Assembly: GCA_002368175.1 (NCBI GenBank)
Contig: AP018172.1
Span: 6,513,001-6,577,000, forward strand
Origin: Calothrix sp. NIES-2098
GTDB taxonomy: Bacteria; Cyanobacteriota; Cyanobacteriia; Cyanobacteriales; Nostocaceae
Direction: 5' to 3'
Length of the DNA stretch: 64,000 bases
Below the pieces are notes generated by a model that saw only the letters and a list, made by a program, of their open reading frames with translations, searched no databases and was not told the DNA's origin. The position numbers and the translations under genes are program-made. Positions 27,120-36,522 of the stretch are shown piece by piece. How positions within the stretch are numbered: position 1 is the first letter of the stretch; each line of letters opens with the position of its first letter.

Positions 27120-28603
27120 ATATTCAACGTAAATATAGTCTACCTAATTGCACGTTACTTTTAGAAGGTTTAAGTGATGCCAGCAGGGCTGCACACTTTC
27201 AGGAGCTACGTCCAGAATTATCGATATTGGTAAATGCCGAATGCTATTTATCTAGTTATAACCAGCCTTTAGCAGGCGGACGAGAGTTTTTTGAAAGCTT
27301 AGTAAGGGCCGTTAGTGCTTATGCTCAAGAATTTTTGAGCAATGTACCAAATCCACAAGCACATAATCGAGATTCCGAACTAGTAGAGTTACAAAAAATA
27401 GATATCGATCGCCACAGATTGATTGTACATTCGGAGGGGGAACCAGCAGGTTTTGATGCTAACCCCAACCGTACTAAAGAGCCTATTCAAATCTATTTGA
27501 ATACGGTACAGTTATTTGACTTAGTAGAAGCGGTAGATCAGTTTTTTGCTGACACCCAAACTTTACCAGAGCTATCGCTAGAATTACAACCAGTTGCCAG
27601 ACGCAGTAGTCTTGCTAGTCAAGCTGTGTTGAAGCAGGCAGTACCTGCTAGTATTGGCGTCTCAAGTTTAGCGGTAGCAGCACTTGCTTTAAGTGTGATT
27701 CCATCTCCTCAAGTACGTCCACCAGAGCCAAAATCACAAGATCAAACTAGCTCTATAACACCTAATGCTACACCTAGTGCTACTCCTGCGGCTGTTGAAT
27801 CTACAGTTCCAGCATCAGCTACTCCTACTGCTAACCCAACTGTGACACCTACAGCTGCGGCGGCTACAACTCCTACAGCTACTCCCACCCCAACAGCGAC
27901 CCCCGCAGTTAAAGATTTAGAAGCACTTCTGACAACCGTCCCGGAAATTACCGATGCGTCTAAGCTGCGTGCGTTGAATCGTCAATTGTACAACCAAATT
28001 AATCCAGCTTGGTCTAATCGCTCAGGATTACAAGAAGATTTAGTTTATCGTGTGGGCGTAGCTGCGGATGGTGCAATGGTTGGCTATAAGGCGGTGAATA
28101 AAAAGGCTAATGAAGACATCCAAAAAACGCCTCTACCTAACTTACTTTACAATCCCGCCAATCGTGGCTCTATTAGCAACGAACCAATTGCTCAATTTAA
28201 AGTTGTGCTAACTAAATCGGGTGTGCTGGAAGTTAGCCCTTGGCGGGGATATGCGAAGACACCAGAAGTAGTTGGGGCAAAAATTACCGATCCTAAGGCA
28301 GTCAAAGAGTTAAGCCAGAAGCTATACAATACAGTTCGCCAAAACTGGGGTGGTACACCTAACTTTGAGAGATATTTGAAGTATCGGGTAGCGGTCAACA
28401 AAGATGGTACGATCGCCGATTATGAACCGCTTAACCAAGTTGCCTATGACTATGCTAGGGAAACTCCTCTTCCTCAGATGTTACAAGCAGCTTACGGCTC
28501 CAATTTGGTTGCTCCCAATACGAAAGAACCTCTTGCCCACTTCCAAGTAATATTTCAGCCTAGTGGTAAATTAGAAGTTGCTCCCTGGCACGGATATCAA
28601 TAG
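27116..28603 (+). CDS. DUF4335 family protein with duplicated C-terminal domain
   Basis: A 495-residue protein. The N-terminal ~180 residues are DUF4335-like (RKYSLPNCTLLLEGLSD, QPLAGGREFFESLVRAVSAY). A possible membrane segment (IGVSSLAVAALALSVIP) follows near 190, then a Thr/Ala/Pro linker (TPTATPTPTA, 215-270). Two copies of a ~100-residue module complete the protein, each with LNRQLYNQI/LSQKLYNTV, YRVxVxxDG and LEVxPWxGY. The layout suggests a cytoplasmic head and an exported repeat region. It is translationally coupled to DUF3038. The function is unknown. Confidence 0.82.
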   Translation: MNIQRKYSLPNCTLLLEGLSDASRAAHFQELRPELSILVNAECYLSSYNQPLAGGREFFESLVRAVSAYAQEFLSNVPNPQAHNRDSELVELQKIDIDRHRLIVHSEGEPAGFDANPNRTKEPIQIYLNTVQLFDLVEAVDQFFADTQTLPELSLELQPVARRSSLASQAVLKQAVPASIGVSSLAVAALALSVIPSPQVRPPEPKSQDQTSSITPNATPSATPAAVESTVPASATPTANPTVTPTAAAATTPTATPTPTATPAVKDLEALLTTVPEITDASKLRALNRQLYNQINPAWSNRSGLQEDLVYRVGVAADGAMVGYKAVNKKANEDIQKTPLPNLLYNPANRGSISNEPIAQFKVVLTKSGVLEVSPWRGYAKTPEVVGAKITDPKAVKELSQKLYNTVRQNWGGTPNFERYLKYRVAVNKDGTIADYEPLNQVAYDYARETPLPQMLQAAYGSNLVAPNTKEPLAHFQVIFQPSGKLEVAPWHGYQ

Positions 28604-28667
28604 ATCGAGCAGGGAACAAGGTATATGAGAAACAGAAGGGAGATCAAAAATTCAAAATTAAGACATC

Positions 28668-28803
28668 TTTTGACTTTTGAACGCCACTTACTCTACTTGG
28701 GGAGACCCCAAGACCCTTACAGGTATCGACACTTCCTTCAACGGGGGAAACCCCCGCAACGGAGTGTCTCACCGCAGTGGCTCCCCTTGACTCTTGACTA
28801 TTC
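28668..28803. repeat. Intergenic palindromes and TTGACTN heptads
   Basis: Contains GGGGAGACCCC and GGGGGAAACCCCC palindromes and TTGACTC-TTGACTA heptads at 28787-28800, bordering the stop of the penicillin-binding protein gene. The small plus-strand frame here is repeat-derived. Confidence 0.6.
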
Positions 28804-31072
28804 ACTTAACAATTCGCCCCATATAATTACCCCATAACTGAGCTGCTTGCGCGCTACTACCAGATGTAGGGGAGTTATTGTCATTTCCTAGCCAAATCCC
28901 AGTAACCAACCGCCGACTAGGAATAAAGCCGATAAACCATAAGTCAACGTTGTCATTCGTTGTACCAGTTTTACCAGCTTCCCCCAATCCTATGGCTGCA
29001 CTGCGACCTGTACCCCTAGTTACAACCCCTCGCATTAAACTAGTCATTTCATCGGCTACATCATTCGATAGTACTCGTTTGTTAGCATCAGGGTCTTGGT
29101 CAAAAGAGTAAATTACGCGACAGGTTTTTAAATCTTTAGGATCGCGACAATCGCCACTATCTAAAATCCGGCTAATAGCATGGGGAGGATTCCATACCCC
29201 ACGATTGCCAATTGCGCCAAAAGCACCAGTCATTTCCAAGACATTGACTACGCTTTGACCAAGTACTAAGCCAGGAACTGGATCTAACGATGATTTAATT
29301 CCCAAACGTTGGGCCATTGCTACAACTTTATCCAGCCCGATTTCTCGCGCCACTCGCAATGCAATCGGATTTTCCGACAGCGCCAAACCTGTAGCTATAT
29401 CCAAACTAGTATCAGCACCCGCACGACAGGGTTTGTAAGTAAAGCCTTGCCAAGTTAAAGGCGCACAAGAATAACTCCTAAAGGGTGAAATTCCTTGCTG
29501 AATAGCAGCAGTGTAAGCAAAAATTTTAAAGGTGGAACCTGGTTGCCTTTTGGCTTGAACGGCACGATTAAATTGGCTTTTTTTGTAATCTGTACCCCCC
29601 ACCATAGCCAAGATACCGCCATTGCTCGAATCTAAGGTGACGATCGCGCCTTGGGAGAAGCCAAAACTTGAGCCAGCATTATTGACTGAATTCCGTAAAG
29701 CTGCTTCTGCTTGTGCCTGAATTGCTGGATCTAGCTGGGTTTCGATAATATAATTCCCCTCTTTTGCTGCACCTTCTCCTAAAATTGATTCGAGTTCTTG
29801 GAAAACATAGCTGTAAAAATAAGGACTGATAGTTTTAGCTTGCTGTTCGCAAACTTTCGGGCTGACTTGGACAGTGGAACGTCTAGCACGGTTAGCATCC
29901 TCTGCTTTGATTTGCCCCATTTCTACCATCCGCTTAATCACGCGGTTACGGTATTCAGCGGCTTCTAGCTTATTTTGACCATCACCACAAAAATCGAAGG
30001 CGTTCGGACCTGGTAAAATACCCACCAAAGTCGCGGCTTCAGCCAAAGTTAATTCTTTAGCTGACTTATCAAAGTAATACTTAGCAGCATCTTCAAAACC
30101 AGAGGTATCTGCCCCTAAAAATACTCGATTTAAATAAGTCAGCAAAATTTCATCTTTGCTGTAAAAAGTTTCTAGCTTCAAAGCAACTACTGCTTCTCGC
30201 AATTTCCGTCCTAAGGAATCTTGTCTACCCACATAATCTCGGAACAAACTGCGAGCAACTTGTTGGGTGACAGTACTAGCTCCTTGCTGCACATCACCGC
30301 TACGGCTATTAATCAGTACAGCACGCAAAATTCCTAAAGGATCGACCCCAAAATGCCAGTAATAACGACTATCTTCTGAGGCAATCACAGCTTTTGCCAA
30401 ATAAGGGCCAAAATCCTCCAACCGCTTCATGTCTACGTGAGATGTAGTTCTCGGCGCACGCAGCGGTGTAGCACCATCACGGGCGTAAACAACTACTGGT
30501 GCACGGGTAGCTGTCGGTAAGGGTCTTACCGAGAATTTCAGCCATTCCACACCGATTACCAAAGCAAATAAAGCACTGACTCCAGCAACACCATAAGCTG
30601 ACCAAGTGGCTGCTTTGACATACCAAGCTGGGGGATCGACATATTGCAGGCGCACAGAAGCAGCAAGTTCTGGTGGGCCTAAGGTGAGAATATCGCCATG
30701 ACGTAATTCTAAAGAAGTTATTCGTCGTTTGCCGCGATAAATGCCATTTGTGGAATTTTCATCTTTAATGATGAAAACTGGAGTGCGTTGCGTAGAATCA
30801 CGCGTTAATGACAGGTGAATTTGGCTAACTACGGGGTTACGGATTACTATATCGCTAGATTTGGAACTGCGTCCTAAAATATAGCGATCGCCTAACAACG
30901 GATATACCTCTGCCTTATCTGCCCCCGCATCCTGCACCAATAATTCCGGTACTTTGGCATTAGGCTTGAGCGCTAGTTTAGAAAAATCCACCCTAGCTTG
31001 AATTGTGTGTACTGCTTGTGTCAGTTGACCAAGTATCGTTTGCGGCTTTTGAGGGGGTTGCGGGGAACTCAT
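28802..31072 (-). CDS. Class A penicillin-binding protein with N-terminal FHA domain
   Basis: A 756-residue bifunctional peptidoglycan synthase. An FHA phosphopeptide-binding domain lies at about 55-130 (ILGRSSKSSDIVIRNPVVSQ, ENSTNGIYRGKRR). A membrane helix is near 155-175. The GT51 glycosyltransferase domain has EDSRYYWHFGVDPLG and QGASTVTQQVARSLF. The transpeptidase has the SxxK serine in GSTFKIFAY (about 514), SEN and KTGTTND. The FHA domain must be cytoplasmic and the enzyme domains periplasmic. This fusion suggests control of wall synthesis by Ser/Thr kinases. It is monocistronic. Confidence 0.95.
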   Translation of the reverse strand: MSSPQPPQKPQTILGQLTQAVHTIQARVDFSKLALKPNAKVPELLVQDAGADKAEVYPLLGDRYILGRSSKSSDIVIRNPVVSQIHLSLTRDSTQRTPVFIIKDENSTNGIYRGKRRITSLELRHGDILTLGPPELAASVRLQYVDPPAWYVKAATWSAYGVAGVSALFALVIGVEWLKFSVRPLPTATRAPVVVYARDGATPLRAPRTTSHVDMKRLEDFGPYLAKAVIASEDSRYYWHFGVDPLGILRAVLINSRSGDVQQGASTVTQQVARSLFRDYVGRQDSLGRKLREAVVALKLETFYSKDEILLTYLNRVFLGADTSGFEDAAKYYFDKSAKELTLAEAATLVGILPGPNAFDFCGDGQNKLEAAEYRNRVIKRMVEMGQIKAEDANRARRSTVQVSPKVCEQQAKTISPYFYSYVFQELESILGEGAAKEGNYIIETQLDPAIQAQAEAALRNSVNNAGSSFGFSQGAIVTLDSSNGGILAMVGGTDYKKSQFNRAVQAKRQPGSTFKIFAYTAAIQQGISPFRSYSCAPLTWQGFTYKPCRAGADTSLDIATGLALSENPIALRVAREIGLDKVVAMAQRLGIKSSLDPVPGLVLGQSVVNVLEMTGAFGAIGNRGVWNPPHAISRILDSGDCRDPKDLKTCRVIYSFDQDPDANKRVLSNDVADEMTSLMRGVVTRGTGRSAAIGLGEAGKTGTTNDNVDLWFIGFIPSRRLVTGIWLGNDNNSPTSGSSAQAAQLWGNYMGRIVK

Positions 31073-31511
31073 TGACTATTTAGATCGCGCCTATTAACGA
31101 AGAATCAGGAGAATTAGAGTCTTACTTCATGGTAGTCTTACACCATTTTAGTCATAAGCCTAGGCAGAAATTGGTTGTACTGATTTTTTTTGAATAGATT
31201 TTACATTTAAAGACTTCTTATTCAGCATATTTACGTTATTTCTCTTGAACTCTTGCTGATCTCAGCATTTACTAAAGCTTTACTGCTAGAATGCTTATTA
31301 TATATAGTATTAACGGGAATAATACCTCAATAGAGTAAATTTCCTTTTGTAATTATCAAAACTAATGAGCAAAAAAACTAGGATGTAAATTTTACCGCTT
31401 TAATATATCCACATATATTGCAGCAAAAATATACATCCCCATTTAGACAGATTTTATAAATTATTTTGTTTGATTTAATGGGCGGAGTGTTCCGTTGAGG
31501 TTAATTTCAGA
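31073..31511. other. AT-rich intergenic region
   Basis: About 440 bases between the divergent penicillin-binding protein gene and the secreted Pro/Thr-rich gene. AT-rich promoter-like DNA; no repeat or RNA recognised. Confidence 0.45.
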
Positions 31512-32132
31512 ATGAAGGGAAAAACTCTGAGCCTGATTGGTACAGCCCTAACTTTGGCGCTGACTGCTAATGTTGCTGCTGCTGAATCAAGTAAATCCTC
31601 CATAGCTCAATCCGGTAGCTCATCCACTAGTTCACCAACGGAAATCAAGATTTCACCAGAAGGTATGAAGCTTCTGTGTGAGCATTTTCCGCTAAATTCT
31701 CGCTGTGCAGGTGGTACTTCAGTTAACACTACTACCCCTAGTAGCGGTACAACAACTACTCCTGATAGCACAACTCCAGGAAGCACTTCCACACCTGAGC
31801 CTAGTCCTTCTGGAACATCAGCTCCAGCACCAGATAATACAACCACACCTGGAACTGCACCTTCGGATACAAATCCCACACCAGGTAACACCACACCTGG
31901 ATCTGCTGTGCCAGATACAACTCCAGCACCTGGCACTCCCAAGAAAATTAATACAACACCAGGAAGCACTAATATTCCTGCACCTACTACTCCTGGTAGT
32001 ACAGCACCTGCACCAGGAAGCATAACTGTGCCTGATTCTAGCAACCCAGGTAGCACTACCGAACCAGGTGCAACTTCTCCAACTCCAGTTCCCGGTAGTG
32101 AATTGCCAAGTGCTCCTGCTACTGGTAAATAA
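31512..32132 (+). CDS. Secreted Pro/Thr/Ser-rich protein with FPLNSRC motif
   Basis: A 206-residue exported protein. The signal peptide is KGKTLSLIGTALTLALTANV with cleavage near AAAES. A short ordered motif (ISPEGMKLLCEHFPLNSRCA, about 53-72) contains two Cys. The rest is a repetitive TPGST/TPAPG-type low-complexity tail. The LCxxFPLNSRC motif is, from general knowledge, shared by several cyanobacterial secreted proteins of unknown role. No ribosome site is strong; ATG 31512 opens the signal peptide. Confidence 0.7.
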   Translation: MKGKTLSLIGTALTLALTANVAAAESSKSSIAQSGSSSTSSPTEIKISPEGMKLLCEHFPLNSRCAGGTSVNTTTPSSGTTTTPDSTTPGSTSTPEPSPSGTSAPAPDNTTTPGTAPSDTNPTPGNTTPGSAVPDTTPAPGTPKKINTTPGSTNIPAPTTPGSTAPAPGSITVPDSSNPGSTTEPGATSPTPVPGSELPSAPATGK

Positions 32133-32495
32133 AAGCTGAGGCAGAATTCTGAGATTAATTTGTCAGTCATAGAACAGTGGACAGTTAGTTCATCTTGACA
32201 GTTTGCACGAGTTGATAAAATTACATACTGTGCAATACAAAGTTCAAAAAACCCTTATCTCAAGTTCTGGTAAAATCTCTTTGAATTAAAGATTTCAGCT
32301 AATTTAAGCCTGGGGGTAAAATCTCCAGGCTTAATAGTTCCAAACATTTTGTAGTTTTTTTAAGCTCTATAGTAGTGCGATCGCTATTTTCAAACAGATG
32401 AGACACCGTAATTTAATGCGATCGCAACTACTCTTTTTTCGATTTATTTAAGCTCAATTTAAGTATTAATTAAATCCAAATTTGGCTCTCGATAA
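32133..32495. terminator. Intergenic region with a 10-bp hairpin
   Basis: TTAAGCCTGG at 32304-32313 pairs perfectly with 32325-32334 around an 11-base loop, between the convergent secreted-protein and lspA genes. A bidirectional terminator or repeat is likely. The rest of the 360 bases shows nothing else beyond two HIP1-like GCGATCGC sites. Confidence 0.5.
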
Positions 32496-32972
32496 TCACC
32501 TTGACCTGTGATTGGAATTTGGTGTTTTTTGCCAGGAAGCAATCAGCAAACAAACAATACCGATACTTATAAAAGAATCTGCCATATTAAATACAGCAAA
32601 GTTAATCAGCCGAAAATCGAGAAAATCAACAACGTAACCTAAAATAAAGCGATCGATACCATTACCAACTGCTCCACCTAAAATTAAACCATAGCCAAGC
32701 TGATCCCAAAAGTTTAATAATGGGCCAAATAATGCCAATCCGATCAAGACTAAACTCACTCCCAGAGATAGCCAGCGCAACCACTCTACTTTTCCACTTA
32801 AAAGGCTAAAAGCTGCACCTGTATTGGTTACATAAGTAAGGTGAAAGACATCTTGTATAAGTGGTAGTGTTTGTCCCAATTTAAAAGTTTGCACCACCCA
32901 GTATTTTGTCAGTTGATCGATGAAGAAAGCTAGAAAAGCAGCAAGCCAGAATAAGTGATTTTTTAAACGCAT
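32496..32972 (-). CDS. lspA: Lipoprotein signal peptidase (signal peptidase II)
   Basis: A 158-residue aspartyl protease of the inner membrane that removes signal peptides from diacylglyceryl-prolipoproteins. Four membrane segments are visible. Family motifs are NTGAAFSLL (about 51-59) and GGAVGNGIDRFILGYVVDFLDF, with the catalytic aspartates in GNGIDR and VVDFLDF. The length is typical. bioY follows upstream on the same strand about 110 bases away, a neighbour pair seen in other cyanobacteria. Confidence 0.96.
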   Translation of the reverse strand: MRLKNHLFWLAAFLAFFIDQLTKYWVVQTFKLGQTLPLIQDVFHLTYVTNTGAAFSLLSGKVEWLRWLSLGVSLVLIGLALFGPLLNFWDQLGYGLILGGAVGNGIDRFILGYVVDFLDFRLINFAVFNMADSFISIGIVCLLIASWQKTPNSNHRSR

Positions 32973-33085
32973 GAAATTAGGAACTATAGACTAGGAATTA
33001 AGGACTAGAGTTTGATACTCCTGCGGCTAAAGCATGGTAGGGATGAGAAGAATAATTTTGATTTTCACTCTCTAGCCCTGCATAA

Positions 33086-33673
33086 CTAGTAAAACATTAA
33101 ATGTCTTAATACATATGCTATTACAGTAACGGCACAAACTACAGTCAATTGTCCTGGTAGTACTGACCAAGAGTATTTGAGAATTGCTTGGATTAATGTC
33201 AAATCTTCTGTACCTGTCCACTGGAAAAAATAGCTGATAGCCAAATAAGCAATACCGCAAATGTGGACAGATACCAAACCACAAATACAACTAAAGGCAA
33301 GAGTTTCTACTTTCGGTCTCGCTTTAAATGCTAAGAGACCACAAATCCAAGCTCCGGGAATAAAGCCGAGTAAGTAACCAAAGTGAGCTAACTTTACATA
33401 ACCAATTCCACCACCTTCGGAAAAAACTGGTAGCAATGTTAAACCCATCACTAAATAAGCGATTTGGGAAAGCGCACCAGCATTTTTTCCTCCCAAACAA
33501 CCTACCAGAAGCACTGCACCAATTTGATAGCTGACACCTAAAGAAAAAGTTTGAATTCCATGCTTACTCCAACTCCAAGGTAAGGTAATGCCATAGGCTT
33601 CTAGGAAAGTGCTACCCATTGTTAGGAGTAAGCCAATCATGGACCATAGTAATTGATTGGAAGCAGCAAACAT
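33086..33673 (-). CDS. bioY: Biotin transporter BioY (ECF substrate-binding component)
   Basis: An integral membrane protein of the BioY family that binds biotin as the S component of an ECF transporter. It has about six hydrophobic segments, with QIGAVLLVGCLGGKNAGALS, KLAHFGYLLGFIPGAWICG and HICGIAYLAISY as family features. The frame opens at a TTG at 33742 (218 residues). I prefer ATG 33673 (195 residues) because homologues start near FAASNQLLW; no ribosome site settles it. No bioMN genes are adjacent. Confidence 0.85.
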   Translation of the reverse strand: MFAASNQLLWSMIGLLLTMGSTFLEAYGITLPWSWSKHGIQTFSLGVSYQIGAVLLVGCLGGKNAGALSQIAYLVMGLTLLPVFSEGGGIGYVKLAHFGYLLGFIPGAWICGLLAFKARPKVETLAFSCICGLVSVHICGIAYLAISYFFQWTGTEDLTLIQAILKYSWSVLPGQLTVVCAVTVIAYVLRHLMFY

Positions 33674-34175
33674 TAATATAAAGTAAGAAGGAATAAGCAA
33701 GCGAAAGAAATTTTCACAACCAGTATAAGCATTAATATTCAAACCAAATTTTTGCTAGCACATCCGGCGAAAATATCTTGATTGTGCAATTCAGTACTTT
33801 TAAATCGACTCAGGCTCTGAATACAGAAACTGTAAGCCACTAGTGGTTATGTTCCCGTTAAAAATTTAAGCGTTTAATTATATCACCTTTATCTTTTAGA
33901 TTGAGATAAATGTTTTTTCCTTGGTTAAACAACCAAAAAGTACACTAGACAAACATATTGTTATAGATATGTAGTGCATGATTTCTTGGGCATTGTATTT
34001 TACGCATATAATTGAATGTATAAATTTTATCCGCAAATGATAAAGTTTCTTGTCGGAAATTTATCTAAAAAAAACAAATATTTTTCACGTTGTTAACCTC
34101 TTGTTTACCTTCAAGTTTACCTTTTAGAGGTATCTTAGAAGCGCTCACTTGGAAGTTGACCAAAAATTGACAGCA
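33674..34175. other. Intergenic region upstream of pstS and bioY
   Basis: About 500 bases of AT-rich DNA between divergent genes. The Pho-box-like repeats at 34093-34122 are the only clear signal. Confidence 0.5.
34093..34122 (+). promoter_or_regulatory. Pho-box-like triple direct repeat upstream of pstS
   Basis: Three repeats, TTAACCT (34093-34099), TTTACCT (34104-34110) and TTTACCT (34116-34122), lie 11 and 12 bases apart, about one helical turn. Cyanobacterial Pho boxes are tandem CTTAACCT-like octamers with that spacing, bound by the PhoB/SphR response regulator under phosphate starvation. They end 53 bases before the pstS ATG. Confidence 0.75.
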
Positions 34176-35351
34176 ATGCTTTCACGCCTAAGTGCAATAA
34201 AAAATACTCGCTTCACAGCTTCAATTTCAGTGTTAGCACTGACAATTAGCCTAGCTGCTTGTGGCGGACAGCAAACTCCAGACAATACAGCTACCAAAGA
34301 GACACCTGGTACTGCTACAGATGCTACTGCCTCTAATTCAGGCACAAAATTAGATCTTGGTGGAAATCTTTCTTTGACAGGCGCTGGCGCATCTTTTCCT
34401 GCACCCCTTTATACAAGTTGGTTCACTGATTTGAACAAAAAATATCCCAACTTGCAAGTTAACTATCAGTCCGTTGGTAGCGGTGCTGGCGTTGAGCAAT
34501 TTATCAAAGGTACTGTGGACTTTGGTGCCAGCGATGTTGCTATGAAAGATGAAGAAATTCAAAAGGTACAGAAAGGTGTAATTTTACTGCCTGTGACAGC
34601 AGGTAGCATCGTGCTAGCTTACAATCTACCTGATGTTCCAGAACTCAAGTTACCACGGACAGTTTACGCCGATATTTTACTGGGCAAAATCAAGTCTTGG
34701 GACGATCCTTTAATTGCCAAGGCTAACCCTGATGCAAAACTGCCTAAACAGCCAATTACAGTTGTGTATCGTTCTGATGGTAGTGGAACAACAGGTGTGT
34801 TTACAAAACATCTAAGTGCTATCAGCCCAGAGTGGAAAAGTAAAGTTGGTGAAGGTAAGAGTGTAAAATGGCCTGTAGGTGTTGGTGCTAAGGGTAACGA
34901 AGGCGTTACTGCTCAGATTCAACAAACTCAGGGTGCAATTGGTTACATTGAGTATGGCTACGCCAAACAAAATAACCTCAAATTTGCTGCTTTAGAAAAT
35001 AAAGCTGGTAAGTTTATTGTACCTAGCGATCAATCTGCATCTAAAACCTTGGAAGCCGTAACCTTGCCGGAAAATCTCCGTGCCTTTATTACAGACCCAG
35101 AAGGTGCAGATTCTTATCCCGTAGTTACCTACACTTGGATTCTGGCTTACAAAAAGTATGATGATGCTGCAAAAGGTAAGGCAATGGAAGCCTTAATCGA
35201 GTACGCTTTAACTGATGGTCAAAAGATTGCTAGCGAACTAGGATATGTTCCTTTGCCTCAACCTGTAATTGCGAAAGTAGCCGCTGCTGCCGATCAAATT
35301 AATCCCGATTATAAGATTGCTATTGGTGGCAACACTAGTGCCAGTAAATAG
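34176..35351 (+). CDS. pstS: Phosphate ABC transporter substrate-binding lipoprotein
   Basis: A 391-residue periplasmic phosphate-binding protein. ATG 34176 gives a lipoprotein signal (ISVLALTISLAACGG, lipid Cys in LAAC); the TTG at 34149 only adds residues before it. Binding-site motifs are GAGASFPAPLYTSWF, NYQSVGSGAGVEQF and YRSDGSGTTGVFTKHL. It delivers phosphate to PstCA. It is the first gene of the pst operon and is preceded by Pho-box-like repeats. A second PstS-like protein is at 7997 but lacks the lipobox. Confidence 0.97.
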   Translation: MLSRLSAIKNTRFTASISVLALTISLAACGGQQTPDNTATKETPGTATDATASNSGTKLDLGGNLSLTGAGASFPAPLYTSWFTDLNKKYPNLQVNYQSVGSGAGVEQFIKGTVDFGASDVAMKDEEIQKVQKGVILLPVTAGSIVLAYNLPDVPELKLPRTVYADILLGKIKSWDDPLIAKANPDAKLPKQPITVVYRSDGSGTTGVFTKHLSAISPEWKSKVGEGKSVKWPVGVGAKGNEGVTAQIQQTQGAIGYIEYGYAKQNNLKFAALENKAGKFIVPSDQSASKTLEAVTLPENLRAFITDPEGADSYPVVTYTWILAYKKYDDAAKGKAMEALIEYALTDGQKIASELGYVPLPQPVIAKVAAAADQINPDYKIAIGGNTSASK

Positions 35352-35552
35352 CATTTTTTTAGTTTCAAGTCAAGAGTTAAAACATAGGGAGCCATAAGTT
35401 TATCAAGTTTTGACTAATTATTAAATTTGTCGCTGTGTTAGCGCTCCCATTTTTAATTCTAGTTTCAGGTTCAATAGTGTATCTAACGACAATACTGCTA
35501 AGACTGGTTCTCTCCCACATTTTTCTCGATCTAATTTTTAAAGTCAGTAGTC

Positions 35553-36503
35553 ATGACTACAAATACTAAGAATCTGCAATCAGCGATCAAAAATCGCTCA
35601 GAAATAGAAAAGTCGCTAGATAGGGGTTTTATTTGGCTGACGCGGATTTTTGCATTGGCGATCGCTGCTACCTTATTGTGGATTACGATACAGGTTGCGA
35701 TCGGGGCTTGGCCAGCCATTCAGCAGTTTGGTGCAGGCTTTTTAGCCCAAAGCAGTTGGAATCCAGTTAATAATGAATATGGCGTATTGCCGCAAGTTTA
35801 TGGAACTTTAGTAAGTTCTTTTATAGGTTTGTTGTTGGCTGTACCAATTGGTGTTGGCACTGCTGTTTTATTAAGTGAGAATTTTCTGCCATCTAAAGTC
35901 CGGCTGGTATTAGTATTTTTGGTAGAACTGCTCGCAGCTATTCCTAGTGTTGTCTACGGAATCTGGGGCATTTTTGTTTTAGTGCCAATTGTCACTAACT
36001 TAGGAAAATGGCTTCATAGTTCCTTGGGCTTTTTACCAATTTTTGGTACCACTCCCACAGGCCCGGGAATGTTACCAGCCGGAATTATTTTAGCAATTAT
36101 GACCTTGCCAATCATCACAGCTATATCTCGTGATGCTTTGATTTCTATCCCTCCCAGTTTACGCCAAGCATCTATAGGACTAGGGGCAACTCGTTGGGAA
36201 ACAATATTTCAAGTTTTAATTCCCGCAGCTTTTTCTGGCATTGTTAGTGCTGTGATGCTAGCACTTGGTCGGGCTATGGGAGAAACAATGGCTGTTACAA
36301 TGTTAATAGGTAACTCCAACAATATTAGTCTTTCACTTTTAGCACCAGCCAATACGATTTCTTCCCTACTAGCAAATCAATTTTCGGAAGCTAGCGGCCT
36401 GCAAGTAGCGGCTTTAATGTACGCAGCTTTAGTTCTGTTTGTATTAACACTTATAGTTAATATTTTTGCAGAATTAATAGTTATCCGAATGAAGCGAATT
36501 TAG
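35553..36503 (+). CDS. pstC: Phosphate ABC transporter permease PstC
   Basis: A 316-residue inner-membrane permease with six membrane helices, starting IFALAIAATLLWITIQV. GTAVLLSENFLPSKVR and the coupling loop LRQASIGLGATRWETIFQVL match PstC. It pairs with PstA to form the phosphate channel. The 200-base gap after pstS has no gene. pstA begins 19 bases after its stop. Confidence 0.96.
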   Translation: MTTNTKNLQSAIKNRSEIEKSLDRGFIWLTRIFALAIAATLLWITIQVAIGAWPAIQQFGAGFLAQSSWNPVNNEYGVLPQVYGTLVSSFIGLLLAVPIGVGTAVLLSENFLPSKVRLVLVFLVELLAAIPSVVYGIWGIFVLVPIVTNLGKWLHSSLGFLPIFGTTPTGPGMLPAGIILAIMTLPIITAISRDALISIPPSLRQASIGLGATRWETIFQVLIPAAFSGIVSAVMLALGRAMGETMAVTMLIGNSNNISLSLLAPANTISSLLANQFSEASGLQVAALMYAALVLFVLTLIVNIFAELIVIRMKRI

Positions 36504-36522
36504 GGTAGTTATAGGATGAATT

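Noticed and set aside
31607..32170. 187-codon minus-strand frame rich in Val/Gly/Pro
   Set aside because: It is the antisense shadow of the Pro/Thr/Ser-rich secreted protein, which has a signal peptide and is the credible gene.
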